Shown piece by piece: positions 45,954 through 54,032 of a stretch of 64,000 bases of DNA; the first letter of the stretch is position 1; every line of letters begins with the position of its first letter. Location: positions 1,835,418 to 1,899,417 of the forward strand of contig NZ_CP050253.1 of NCBI RefSeq assembly GCF_011745665.1. The letters are read 5' to 3'. This stretch comes from Zophobihabitans entericus (lineage in GTDB: Bacteria > Pseudomonadota > Gammaproteobacteria > Enterobacterales > Orbaceae). The translations under genes and the position numbers were made by a program. Under the pieces are notes generated by a model. The model was given only the letters and a program-made list of their open reading frames with translations, did not search any database and had not been told where the DNA came from.

Positions 45954-46571
45954 ATGACAAAATCATTTGAGACTATTGAAGAACAGGCAAGCTATGGTAT
46001 TGGTTTACAAATTGGCCAACAGCTACAAGAATCAGGCTTAAAGAATTTAAGCTCTAAAGCGATTGAAGCAGGTCTGGCTGATGTATTAGCAGGTAATCCA
46101 CCAGCGCTTTCTCTGGAAGTGTTACACAATGCGTTAAGCAAATTGCATGAAGCTGCTGCACAAGAACGTCAGGAAAAATCTAAATTAGCAGCTAAAGAAG
46201 GTACTGAATTCTTAGCTGCTAATTTAGCTAAAGATGGTGTGAAGAGTACTGAATCAGGTTTACAATACAAAGTATTAAATCAGGGTTCTGGTGCAATTCC
46301 ATCAGCGGCTGATCATGTACGTGTGCATTATACCGGTCGTTTAATCGATGGCACTGTATTTGATAGTTCAGAACAACGCGGACAACCTGCAGAGTTTCCG
46401 GTAAGTGGCGTTATTGCTGGTTGGGTTGAAGCATTACAACTTATGCCTGTCGGCTCTAAATGGCAGCTTTATATCCCTCAGGAACTGGCTTATGGTGAGC
46501 GTGGTGCTGGTGCATCAATTCCGCCATACAGTGCACTTATTTTTGATGTAGAGTTATTAGATATTATCTAA
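45954..46571 (+). CDS. fklB: FKBP-type peptidyl-prolyl isomerase FklB (FKBP22)
   Basis: 205 residues. The N-terminal dimerisation helices (residues 1-85, [20 protein letters not shown]) are followed by an FKBP domain (about 105-205): [40 protein letters not shown] and the terminal [24 protein letters not shown]. It speeds prolyl isomerisation, probably in the cytoplasm, as there is no signal peptide. It follows rplI as in E. coli. Only 113 bases separate them and the terminator lies between. Confidence 0.95.
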   Translation: MTKSFETIEEQASYGIGLQIGQQLQESGLKNLSSKAIEAGLADVLAGNPPALSLEVLHNALSKLHEAAAQERQEKSKLAAKEGTEFLAANLAKDGVKSTESGLQYKVLNQGSGAIPSAADHVRVHYTGRLIDGTVFDSSEQRGQPAEFPVSGVIAGWVEALQLMPVGSKWQLYIPQELAYGERGAGASIPPYSALIFDVELLDII

Positions 46572-46594
46572 TTATTATTCCTGATGAGGGTAAT

Positions 46595-48061
46595 TTATAC
46601 CCTCATATTCTTATTTCTATTGATTAATTCTGCGTTTAGAGCTTCTAAAGAAAATTCAGCTGTGATGCCTATTTGTTGTAAAAATAAGACGTCGTGAGAA
46701 ACCAAGATCATTGTTCCCGTATAGCCTGATAGAACTTGGATGAGATACTCTTTGGTCGTGAGATCAATATTATTAGTGATTTCATCAAGTAGCAGTAAAA
46801 CAGGAGGATTAGCCGTAATTTTAGCGAGACTTAATCTCACTTTTTCACCACCAGATAATGTCTCAACGGTTTGATTTAGTGCTTCATGTTTATAAAATAA
46901 AAATGTATTAAGATGTTGTCGAATCTGTTGTTCATTCCAGTCAGGTGCGGACTTTTCAAGTTCTTGTTGTACAGTTAAATGTAAATCTAGCTCAGGGTAA
47001 TTTTGCTGTAAATAACCAATATCTTTTGGTTCAGGTAAATGCCAGCTTCCTGTTTTAAATAGTGTATTATCTCCATAAATTGCTCTTAGAAGTGTGGTTT
47101 TACCACTTCCATTATTACCTTGAATCACCAGTCTATCACCACTATAACACCTTAAATTAAGGTGATTTAGTAATGGCGAATCTTTTGTATATCCCAAACT
47201 TCCATCTCGTATCTCTATCACTAAACTATTTTTAATTATTTTAGGATTGAGCTGAAAAGTAGGGGAGAGCATTTTAGGAAGATAGAGTGAAGACATCTGT
47301 TGTTGTAATTTATCTTTTTGCTCGGCAATCAGCTTCTGTTTTTTACCAGTGTTCTCTTGTGCATAACTCGATTTCATATGGCCAACAATAGGTGACCATT
47401 TCTTATCTTGAATACTTTTAAGTCCTTTAGACTTACTTCTTGCTGTCCTTTTTTGTTCCTGCATGCGCTTATTGTGTAGCTCTTTTTGTTGCTGTTGTAA
47501 CTGCCTTTGTTGCGAGGCAATACTCTCTTTTAACTGTTGGTTCACTGACAAATAATTTTCATAGCTACCACTAAATTGTGTGATTTTTTGATTATTGATA
47601 TGCCAAAGCTCTGTCGTGCAGCGAGTAATCAGTTCCGGGTCATGAGTAACCACCAGTAAAGTACCCTGATAACGTTCCAAAAGAGCAAATAAACTCTTAC
47701 GGTTTTTATGATCTAAATGATTGGTTGGCTCGTCTAGTAACAGAATATTTGGATGCTTAGCTAAAACTTGTGAGAGCTGCTTATTTAATGCTTGCCCGCC
47801 ACTGAGTTGTTTATCATTGTCAAAAAACTGTGGTAAATAGCCGACAATAACATTATCAGGTAGAGATATTTGGCCGTCATGGACGATATTATTCGCAGAG
47901 TGTGAATGACTGAGCAGAGTTAATAGCGTTGATTTACCTGAACCATTATCTCCAATAATAGCGATTTTTTGGCCTGAATAAATAGTTGTGCTGAAATGAC
48001 TAAAACAGGTTTTATGGGGAAACGATAAACCCAAATCGTTAATAGCAATAGGAGAATGCAT
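46595..48061 (-). CDS. ABC-F ATPase, short form; possible ribosome-protection factor
   Basis: 488 residues from the ATG at 48061, 8 bases after AAAAGG. Two ABC domains have no membrane part. NBD1: Walker A GDNGSGKST (37-44), Q-loop Q78, signature LSGGQ (86-90), LLLDEPTNHLD. Only seven residues separate the Q-loop from the signature, so the helical subdomain is almost missing. A Gln/Lys-rich coiled linker (about 180-255) follows, then NBD2 with GNNGSGKTT, LSGGEK and LLLLDEITNNIDL. Length and linker recall antibiotic-resistance ABC-F proteins of the Msr/Vga class more than EttA or Uup. The 5' region has a five-codon leader ORF and hairpin, as in drug-inducible genes. Function is inferred. Confidence 0.8.
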   Translation of the reverse strand: MHSPIAINDLGLSFPHKTCFSHFSTTIYSGQKIAIIGDNGSGKSTLLTLLSHSHSANNIVHDGQISLPDNVIVGYLPQFFDNDKQLSGGQALNKQLSQVLAKHPNILLLDEPTNHLDHKNRKSLFALLERYQGTLLVVTHDPELITRCTTELWHINNQKITQFSGSYENYLSVNQQLKESIASQQRQLQQQQKELHNKRMQEQKRTARSKSKGLKSIQDKKWSPIVGHMKSSYAQENTGKKQKLIAEQKDKLQQQMSSLYLPKMLSPTFQLNPKIIKNSLVIEIRDGSLGYTKDSPLLNHLNLRCYSGDRLVIQGNNGSGKTTLLRAIYGDNTLFKTGSWHLPEPKDIGYLQQNYPELDLHLTVQQELEKSAPDWNEQQIRQHLNTFLFYKHEALNQTVETLSGGEKVRLSLAKITANPPVLLLLDEITNNIDLTTKEYLIQVLSGYTGTMILVSHDVLFLQQIGITAEFSLEALNAELINRNKNMRV

Positions 48062-48107
48062 AAACATGACCTTTTAACAGTAATAAGAAGAAGGACTTTG
48101 ATTCTAT

Positions 48108-48137
48108 GATTCAAGTTCAATCCACTTAGCTTGAATC
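48108..48137 (-). promoter_or_regulatory. Leader hairpin upstream of the ABC-F gene
   Basis: On the minus strand GATTCAAG (48137-48130) pairs perfectly with CTTGAATC (48115-48108). It starts 2 bases after the leader ORF stop codon and ends about 46 bases before the ABC-F start. Nearby GATT/AATC repeats allow an alternative pairing, as in attenuators. Confidence 0.55.
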
Positions 48138-48139
48138 TG

Positions 48140-48157
48140 TTAAAGATGTTTGTTCAT
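48140..48157 (-). CDS. Five-codon leader peptide ORF (MNKHL)
   Basis: ATG-AAC-AAA-CAT-CTT-TAA with a strong AGGAG at 48168-48172 on the minus strand, 10 bases upstream. It lies in the 5' region of the ABC-F gene and directly before a hairpin. A strong ribosome site for so short an ORF suggests that stalling, not the product, matters. It may be a chance match; ribosome profiling would settle it. Confidence 0.45.
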   Translation of the reverse strand: MNKHL

Positions 48158-48222
48158 GAGCTTTATTCTCCTGTGAGATAGATCTTTAAGACTTAAATAT
48201 TGGTGCATACTTTAATCGTAAA

Positions 48223-48253
48223 ATTATAGTGGAGTAAACAGTTATTTTGTCAA
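48223..48253 (-). promoter_or_regulatory. Candidate sigma-70 promoter of the ABC-F gene
   Basis: On the minus strand a perfect -35 TTGACA (48253-48248) and a perfect -10 TATAAT (48228-48223) are separated by 19 bases, slightly long. It lies about 50 bases upstream of the leader ribosome site. The rest of the gap up to dapB is AT-rich without further structure. Confidence 0.55.
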
Positions 48254-48373
48254 AATAAGCAACTTTATGGTTAACGTTTTAATAAAGAATAACTTTTATT
48301 CAGAGATTAATTTTAGTAAAAGCGAGTAAGAACGACTAAAACAGAGATAAACGTTATTCATAGTCAGAGTTAA

Positions 48374-49237
<864 letters not shown>

Positions 49238-49245
49238 TTAAGTTT

Positions 49246-49292
49246 AATTAAATCAAATGGTTATAAAAAGCGGGATTTCCCCGCTTTTCCTT
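49246..49292 (+). terminator. dapB terminator preceded by an AT-rich element
   Basis: TAATTAAATCAAATGGTTATAA (a member of the AATAAAATCAAA family) is followed by AAAAGCGGG (49266-49274), loop ATTTC, CCCGCTTTT (49280-49288). It lies between convergent dapB and hemN and may serve both. Confidence 0.85.
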
Positions 49293-49304
49293 TATTAGTC
49301 GTTC

Positions 49305-50684
49305 TTAAATTACTCGAGAAAACTGTTGCTGACGTGCTAAACGACGTAAATAAACATCAAAACACATACAGATATTACGAATCAACAGACGGCCTTTTGG
49401 TGTGACTTCCAGACTGGTTTCTGTCAGGTTAATCAGCTTATCCTGCACCAGTGGATTTAACAGTTGTAAATCTTCAGCAAAATACTCATCAAAATGGATG
49501 TTATGCAGTTTTTCAATCTGTGATTTATCAAGAGAGAAATGGCAAATAAGCTGCTTAATCACATCACGACGGATTTTATCATCTTCATTCATCACAAAGC
49601 CTTTCCAGAGTGCATGACCTTGTTTAGTCACTTCTGCTTCATAAACAGATAATTCTTTTTGATTTTGTGAATAACAGTCACCAAGCATACTGATAGCTGA
49701 AACACCAAGACCCAGCAGGTCATTATTCCCCTGTGTGGTATAACCCTGGAAGTTACGATGTAAAATACCTTCTTTTTGCGCCAGAGCCAGTTCATCTGTC
49801 GGTTTAGCAAAGTGATCCATGCCAATGAACTGATAACCTGATTGTGTTAAAAACTTAATCGTTTCCTGCAAAATTTTCAGTTTTTCTGGTGCTGTTGGCA
49901 AATCATGATCTTTGATTTTACGCTGCGCTGCAAAGCGTTGTGGTAAATGTGCGTAGTTAAAGACACTGAGTCTGTCCGGTGAAAGTTCTGCCACTTTTTG
50001 CAGTGTATACATAAAACTTTCTACCGTTTGTTTTGGTAAACCGTAAATTAAATCCAGATTGATAGACTGGAATTTCTGCTGTTTGGCACGCTCAATCAGG
50101 CTAGTAATGAATTTCTCATCCTGCTCACGGTTAACCAGTTTTTGGACTTCTTTATTAAAGTCTTGAATACCAATACTTAAACGATTAAATCCAACATGGG
50201 CTAAGTGATCAACCATGCTGAGATCGATTTCCCGCGGATCGACTTCTAAAGAAAGCTCGGCATCAGCTGCAAAGTTGAAGTTCTCACGTAACGCTTTCAT
50301 TAAACGGTCAATTTCAAACTTATTTAAAAATGTTGGTGTTCCACCACCCCAGTGCATTTGAGTTACTGTTCTATTCTTAAATAGTTTGGCGCGTTGAATA
50401 ATTTCCTGCTCAAGTATGTCCAGATAGCGGGTGACTTTATCCGTCTGGCGGGTAATCATTTTATTACAACCACAGAAGTAACAAAGCTTATGGCAAAATG
50501 GAATATGAATATATAAAGACAGGGCACGATCCGGATAGTGGTTCGTTTCGGTGAGAAATTGTTGCTCGGTAAAGGCTTCATTAAATTCCAGCGCAGTCGG
50601 GTAAGAGGTATAACGTGGTCCGGAATAGTTATACTTCTCGATTAGTGACTGATCCCACTCAACGGGCAGATTGACATTTGACAT
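49305..50684 (-). CDS. hemN: Oxygen-independent coproporphyrinogen III dehydrogenase
   Basis: 459 residues, radical SAM. The cluster ligands are C64, C68 and C71 with C73 nearby (CHKLCYFCGC). GPRYTSYPTA at the start, MHWGGGTPTFL, EVDPREID, GFNRLSIGIQDF and DLIYGLPKQT are HemN signatures that set it apart from HemW. It oxidises coproporphyrinogen III to protoporphyrinogen IX without O2. Downstream of yihI and a small ORF on the same strand, similar to the yihI-hemN order of E. coli. Confidence 0.96.
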   Translation of the reverse strand: MSNVNLPVEWDQSLIEKYNYSGPRYTSYPTALEFNEAFTEQQFLTETNHYPDRALSLYIHIPFCHKLCYFCGCNKMITRQTDKVTRYLDILEQEIIQRAKLFKNRTVTQMHWGGGTPTFLNKFEIDRLMKALRENFNFAADAELSLEVDPREIDLSMVDHLAHVGFNRLSIGIQDFNKEVQKLVNREQDEKFITSLIERAKQQKFQSINLDLIYGLPKQTVESFMYTLQKVAELSPDRLSVFNYAHLPQRFAAQRKIKDHDLPTAPEKLKILQETIKFLTQSGYQFIGMDHFAKPTDELALAQKEGILHRNFQGYTTQGNNDLLGLGVSAISMLGDCYSQNQKELSVYEAEVTKQGHALWKGFVMNEDDKIRRDVIKQLICHFSLDKSQIEKLHNIHFDEYFAEDLQLLNPLVQDKLINLTETSLEVTPKGRLLIRNICMCFDVYLRRLARQQQFSRVI

Positions 50685-50701
50685 GCTACTTCCAAAGTTT
50701 A

Positions 50702-50848
50702 TCAGCGCAACTTTTTATTATTTTTGATCTGGCTGTGATTTATTTTATTTAACTGATTCTTCTGTTTACGTTTTCTTAATCGATACAGGCATAGTCCGAC
50801 GGTTATAACTAAACCGACATAAAAACTAAGCATGATTAATAGTAACAT
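50702..50848 (-). CDS. Small single-TM protein of 48 residues
   Basis: ATG at 50848, two bases after the yihI stop, with stop TGA at 50702-50704. Residues 1-22 (MLLLIMLSFYVGLVITVGLC) form a TM helix, then a strongly basic tail (LYRLRKRKQKNQ...KNNKKLR). The layout, one TM with a positive cytoplasmic tail, and the tight spacing to yihI favour a real gene. The ribosome site is weak (AAGAAA), so translational coupling is likely. I do not recognise the family. Confidence 0.55.
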   Translation of the reverse strand: MLLLIMLSFYVGLVITVGLCLYRLRKRKQKNQLNKINHSQIKNNKKLR

Positions 50849-50850
50849 AT

Positions 50851-51348
50851 TTACTGTTTCTTAAGTAAACTCATAATATCTTCTGGTTTATCATCTTCTT
50901 CATCGTCGTCATCTTCTCCTTCATATTGCAGACCTAATTTTTCCATTAGCACTTCAATACGGTCAAGAGAGCGATCAACATAACGTTGCTCTTCAGTTGA
51001 TAAACTTTCCCCTTGTTCTAAGCGATCAAGTAATTGCTCTAACTTAGTATTATTTTCCAACTGAGTAAGTTCTTCCATTGGTGATAATTTTACTTTTTCT
51101 GCCGCCGGTTTGGCTTTAGTTGTACTCACTTTCCCATCAGCAATTAATGGAATTGGAGTTTTACTGCCTGTTCTTGGGTCTAAAGCCGCTTTACCGCCAT
51201 GACCGTTATTTTGCTTAGACGCATCACTATGACGAGTTCCACTAGGCAAGCCTTTATGCTTACGCTTTTTCTTTAGTAGACGTCCTTCTTCATTTAGTTC
51301 CTGACGTGTTTTTTTCTGCTTTTTGCTTTTTGGAATATAGTTTGCCAT
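50851..51348 (-). CDS. yihI: Der GTPase-activating protein YihI
   Basis: 165 residues from ATG 51348 (MANYIPKSKKQKKTRQELNEE); longer starts add a hydrophobic tail foreign to the family. The N-terminal half is basic and disordered with LPSGTRH and GGKAALDPRTGSKTPIPL, both typical of YihI. The C-terminal half has SPMEELTQLENNTKLEQLLDRLEQGESLSTEEQRYVD and an acidic end. It stimulates the GTPase Der in ribosome assembly. Confidence 0.92.
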   Translation of the reverse strand: MANYIPKSKKQKKTRQELNEEGRLLKKKRKHKGLPSGTRHSDASKQNNGHGGKAALDPRTGSKTPIPLIADGKVSTTKAKPAAEKVKLSPMEELTQLENNTKLEQLLDRLEQGESLSTEEQRYVDRSLDRIEVLMEKLGLQYEGEDDDDEEDDKPEDIMSLLKKQ

Positions 51349-51575
51349 GTTATGCCATAGTGTTAGTGAACAGACGTTATTTAGATACGTCTTAGATGTT
51401 GTAAAATGTATCAGAAAGGCAAAAAAAAGTATAGTTTGAACCATAAAGTACTTGCGGTTTTATCGTTCATTAGTAAAAATGTGCTATCAGAAATTGAATT
51501 ACTTATTTATTAGGTCACTAAATTAAGTGGCTTTAAATTTGTCTTTGACAAAAATAACCAGCGAATAATATCAGT

Positions 51576-52511
51576 ATGAGTATTAACATAAGCCCTTATA
51601 TGAAGTTTGAGCGCCCGGAATGGGCAATGTTGCGGGACTCTGTACCTATGACATTAACTCAGGATGAATTGGCTTCACTGCAAGGGATAAATGAAAATCT
51701 TTCTTTAGATGAAGTCATTGATATTTATCTTCCCTTATCTCGTCTTATTAATTACTACATTAGTGCCAATATCAGTCGGCAATTAGTGTTATCTAAGTTT
51801 TTAGGAAAAAGTCAGAAGACACCTTATATTATTGGGATTGCCGGCAGTGTTGCTGTAGGTAAAAGTACGACTGCCCGTGTAATGCAGGCACTATTAACAC
51901 GCTGGCCGGAACACAGAAAAGTCGCACTCGTTACAACAGATGGATTTTTATATCCAAATAAAGTATTACAAGAACGCGGTATCATGAATAAGAAGGGATT
52001 CCCGCAATCTTATGATACTAAAAAACTTTTGCAATTTGTCTCTGATATCAAGTCCGGTAAGCCAAAAGTGCTTGCACCGGTTTACTCCCATCTCGAGTAT
52101 GATATTATACCCGACGAAAGTATCGTTATCGATAATCCAGACATTGTAATTTTGGAAGGACTCAACGTATTACAGGGAACGGTAAATTACTCCCAACAAG
52201 AGAACCGCGTCTTTGTTTCTGATTATGTTGATTTCTCTATCTATGTCGATGCTGACATTGATTTACTCCATCATTGGTATGTAAATCGATTCTTAAAGTT
52301 CCGTGCTGGTGCGTTTAGTGATCCCACGTCTTATTTTCATAATTATTCGAAATTGTCGGAAGATGAAGCGATGAAAGTGGCAAATACGATTTGGAAAGAG
52401 ATCAATGAACGTAACTTAATGGAAAATGTATTACCTACTCGTGAACGTGCTAACCTGATTTTATCTAAAGGTGAAGAACATCGGGTTAATTGTGTTTATC
52501 TGCGTAAGTAG
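51576..52511 (+). CDS. coaA: Pantothenate kinase, type I
   Basis: 311 residues. P-loop GSVAVGKST at about 90-98, [16 protein letters not shown] and ILEGLNVLQ. It phosphorylates pantothenate as the first step of CoA synthesis and is normally feedback-inhibited by CoA. Length and order of motifs match E. coli CoaA. Weak ribosome site, AT-rich upstream. Confidence 0.96.
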   Translation: MSINISPYMKFERPEWAMLRDSVPMTLTQDELASLQGINENLSLDEVIDIYLPLSRLINYYISANISRQLVLSKFLGKSQKTPYIIGIAGSVAVGKSTTARVMQALLTRWPEHRKVALVTTDGFLYPNKVLQERGIMNKKGFPQSYDTKKLLQFVSDIKSGKPKVLAPVYSHLEYDIIPDESIVIDNPDIVILEGLNVLQGTVNYSQQENRVFVSDYVDFSIYVDADIDLLHHWYVNRFLKFRAGAFSDPTSYFHNYSKLSEDEAMKVANTIWKEINERNLMENVLPTRERANLILSKGEEHRVNCVYLRK

Positions 52512-52557
52512 GTTCAATATAAAGGGTATAAAATAAATGATTTTTTGGAGAACATTA

Positions 52558-52971
52558 ATGATGAAAAATCAATTAATGAAAGGAATTGTAGTTTTATCTG
52601 CACTGGTATCATTTAGTGCATTCGCAGCAAAAGGTAGCTACACTTGCGAAGCAAAAGCAAAAGAAGTTGAAAACCAAATTAGCTATGCTAAAGCGCATGG
52701 CAATACACACCGTGTAACAGGTTTAACTAAAGCTTTACTAGATATTCAACAATATTGTACTAATGGTGATCTTGAAGAAGATTACAAAGAAGAAGTCCAG
52801 GATAAACTAGAGGATGTTGCTGAGCGTGAAGCAGAGCTTGCTAAAGCGCGCATCAAAGGTGACCCGGATAAGATTATTAAGCAAGAAAACAAACTTGCTG
52901 AAGCGAAAGCTGAGCTTGAAAAAGCAAGAGCTGAACTTGAAGCATTCTATGCTGAGTTAAAAGCGAAATAG
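52558..52971 (+). CDS. DUF1090 periplasmic helical protein
   Basis: 137 residues from ATG 52558 (7 bases after GGAG). A signal peptide ends AFA; the mature part starts AKGSYTCEAKAKEVENQISYAKAHGN. The family pattern is two cysteines (YTCEAK, QQYCTNG) and a long charged alpha helix of Glu/Lys repeats to the C-terminus, likely a coiled coil. Related to E. coli YqjC. The function is not known; an envelope or stress role is often suggested. Confidence 0.82.
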   Translation: MMKNQLMKGIVVLSALVSFSAFAAKGSYTCEAKAKEVENQISYAKAHGNTHRVTGLTKALLDIQQYCTNGDLEEDYKEEVQDKLEDVAEREAELAKARIKGDPDKIIKQENKLAEAKAELEKARAELEAFYAELKAK

Positions 52972-52988
52972 AACAATAAGTTAAGATT

Positions 52989-53012
52989 AAAGCAGCCAAG
53001 AGCTGCTTTTTT
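52989..53012 (+). terminator. Rho-independent terminator after the DUF1090 gene
   Basis: AAAGCAGC (52989-52996), loop CAAGA, GCTGCTTT (53002-53009), then T. Confidence 0.9.
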
Positions 53013-53065
53013 GTTATCTGAGAAAAAATAAAGTCCCTACATTTATTAATATTATTATCAATTAA

Positions 53066-53081
53066 TGTGATAAGGATCACT
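53066..53081. promoter_or_regulatory. CRP-like binding site upstream of ybiY
   Basis: TGTGATAAGGATCACT matches the CRP consensus TGTGA-N6-TCACA in all but the last base. It is 48 bases before the start codon, with an operator-like palindrome just downstream. Confidence 0.7.
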
Positions 53082-53084
53082 TTA

Positions 53085-53100
53085 ACTTTCGTTCGAAAGT
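53085..53100. promoter_or_regulatory. Perfect operator-like palindrome upstream of ybiY
   Basis: ACTTTCG-TT-CGAAAGT, a perfect 7-bp inverted repeat with a 2-base centre, four bases after the CRP-like site. The TTCGAAAG half resembles sites of DeoR-family sugar regulators; a DeoR-type gene lies 4.7 kb downstream. Confidence 0.65.
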
Positions 53101-53128
53101 TGTTTAATAAGCAACAACGGAGGGAAGT

Positions 53129-54028
53129 ATGATTTTTAATATTCAGCGATATTCGACTCATGATGGTCCCGGTATTCGAACAGTTGTCTTTCTAAAGGGC
53201 TGTTCGCTAGGCTGTCGTTGGTGTCAAAACCCGGAAAGTCGTTCAGACAAAAAACAAGTTTTGTTCGATGCAAGGCTTTGTATTGCTGATTGTCAGTTGT
53301 GCTGCACAAGCATCCCTCATGGTTTTAATAAAGCGAATCAAACGCTCACTATCGATCGTAGTCAATTGACTGAACAGGATTATCAAAAACTAGAAAAACT
53401 TTGCCCAAGTCTGGCTCTTACTGTTTGTGGTAAAGATACTTCAGTTGATGACATCATGTCTGCGGTTAAAAAAGATGTTGCTTTTTATGAGCGAACAGGT
53501 GGTGGTGTGACATTGTCAGGTGGCGAACCTTTTATGCAACCCGATTTGTGCGCTGAAATCTTAAAGCGTTGTCATCATGAAAACTACCATACCGCAGTTG
53601 AAACTTGCTTACATGTTCCATGGAAATATATTGAACCATCGCTACCTTATCTGAATCTGTTTTTAGCTGATTTAAAACAGATCAATGATGTGATTTTTAA
53701 ACAATGGACAGATGGTTCTGCAGCCAGGATTTTAGATAATTTCAGACGTCTGGCTAAAACTGATATTGAGATGATTATCCGTGTTCCTCTGATTCAGGGC
53801 TTTAATGCAGATGAGAAATCCGTGAAAGCCATTATTGATTTTACTGCTGATGAAAGCAGTGCTAAAGAGATTCATTTTTTACCTTATCACACATTGGGAA
53901 TAAATAAGTACAACATGTTGAATATGTCTTATCAGGCACCACTGACGCCACTGGATGATTCAGCACTCATTGAATATGCACAGAACTATGCAAGTGAGAA
54001 GAACCTCACTGCTATTTTAAGAGGATAA
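53129..54028 (+). CDS. ybiY: Glycyl radical enzyme activating protein YbiY
   Basis: 299 residues, radical SAM. The cluster motif is CSLGCRWC after the N-terminal [24 protein letters not shown] short insert with extra cysteines (CIADCQLC...CP) can carry a second cluster. [16 protein letters not shown] binds SAM, and [15 protein letters not shown] is near the end. Alignment with E. coli YbiY is close throughout. It installs the glycyl radical on the enzyme encoded 4 bases downstream. GGAGGG before the start. Confidence 0.94.
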   Translation: MIFNIQRYSTHDGPGIRTVVFLKGCSLGCRWCQNPESRSDKKQVLFDARLCIADCQLCCTSIPHGFNKANQTLTIDRSQLTEQDYQKLEKLCPSLALTVCGKDTSVDDIMSAVKKDVAFYERTGGGVTLSGGEPFMQPDLCAEILKRCHHENYHTAVETCLHVPWKYIEPSLPYLNLFLADLKQINDVIFKQWTDGSAARILDNFRRLAKTDIEMIIRVPLIQGFNADEKSVKAIIDFTADESSAKEIHFLPYHTLGINKYNMLNMSYQAPLTPLDDSALIEYAQNYASEKNLTAILRG

Positions 54029-54032
54029 TACC

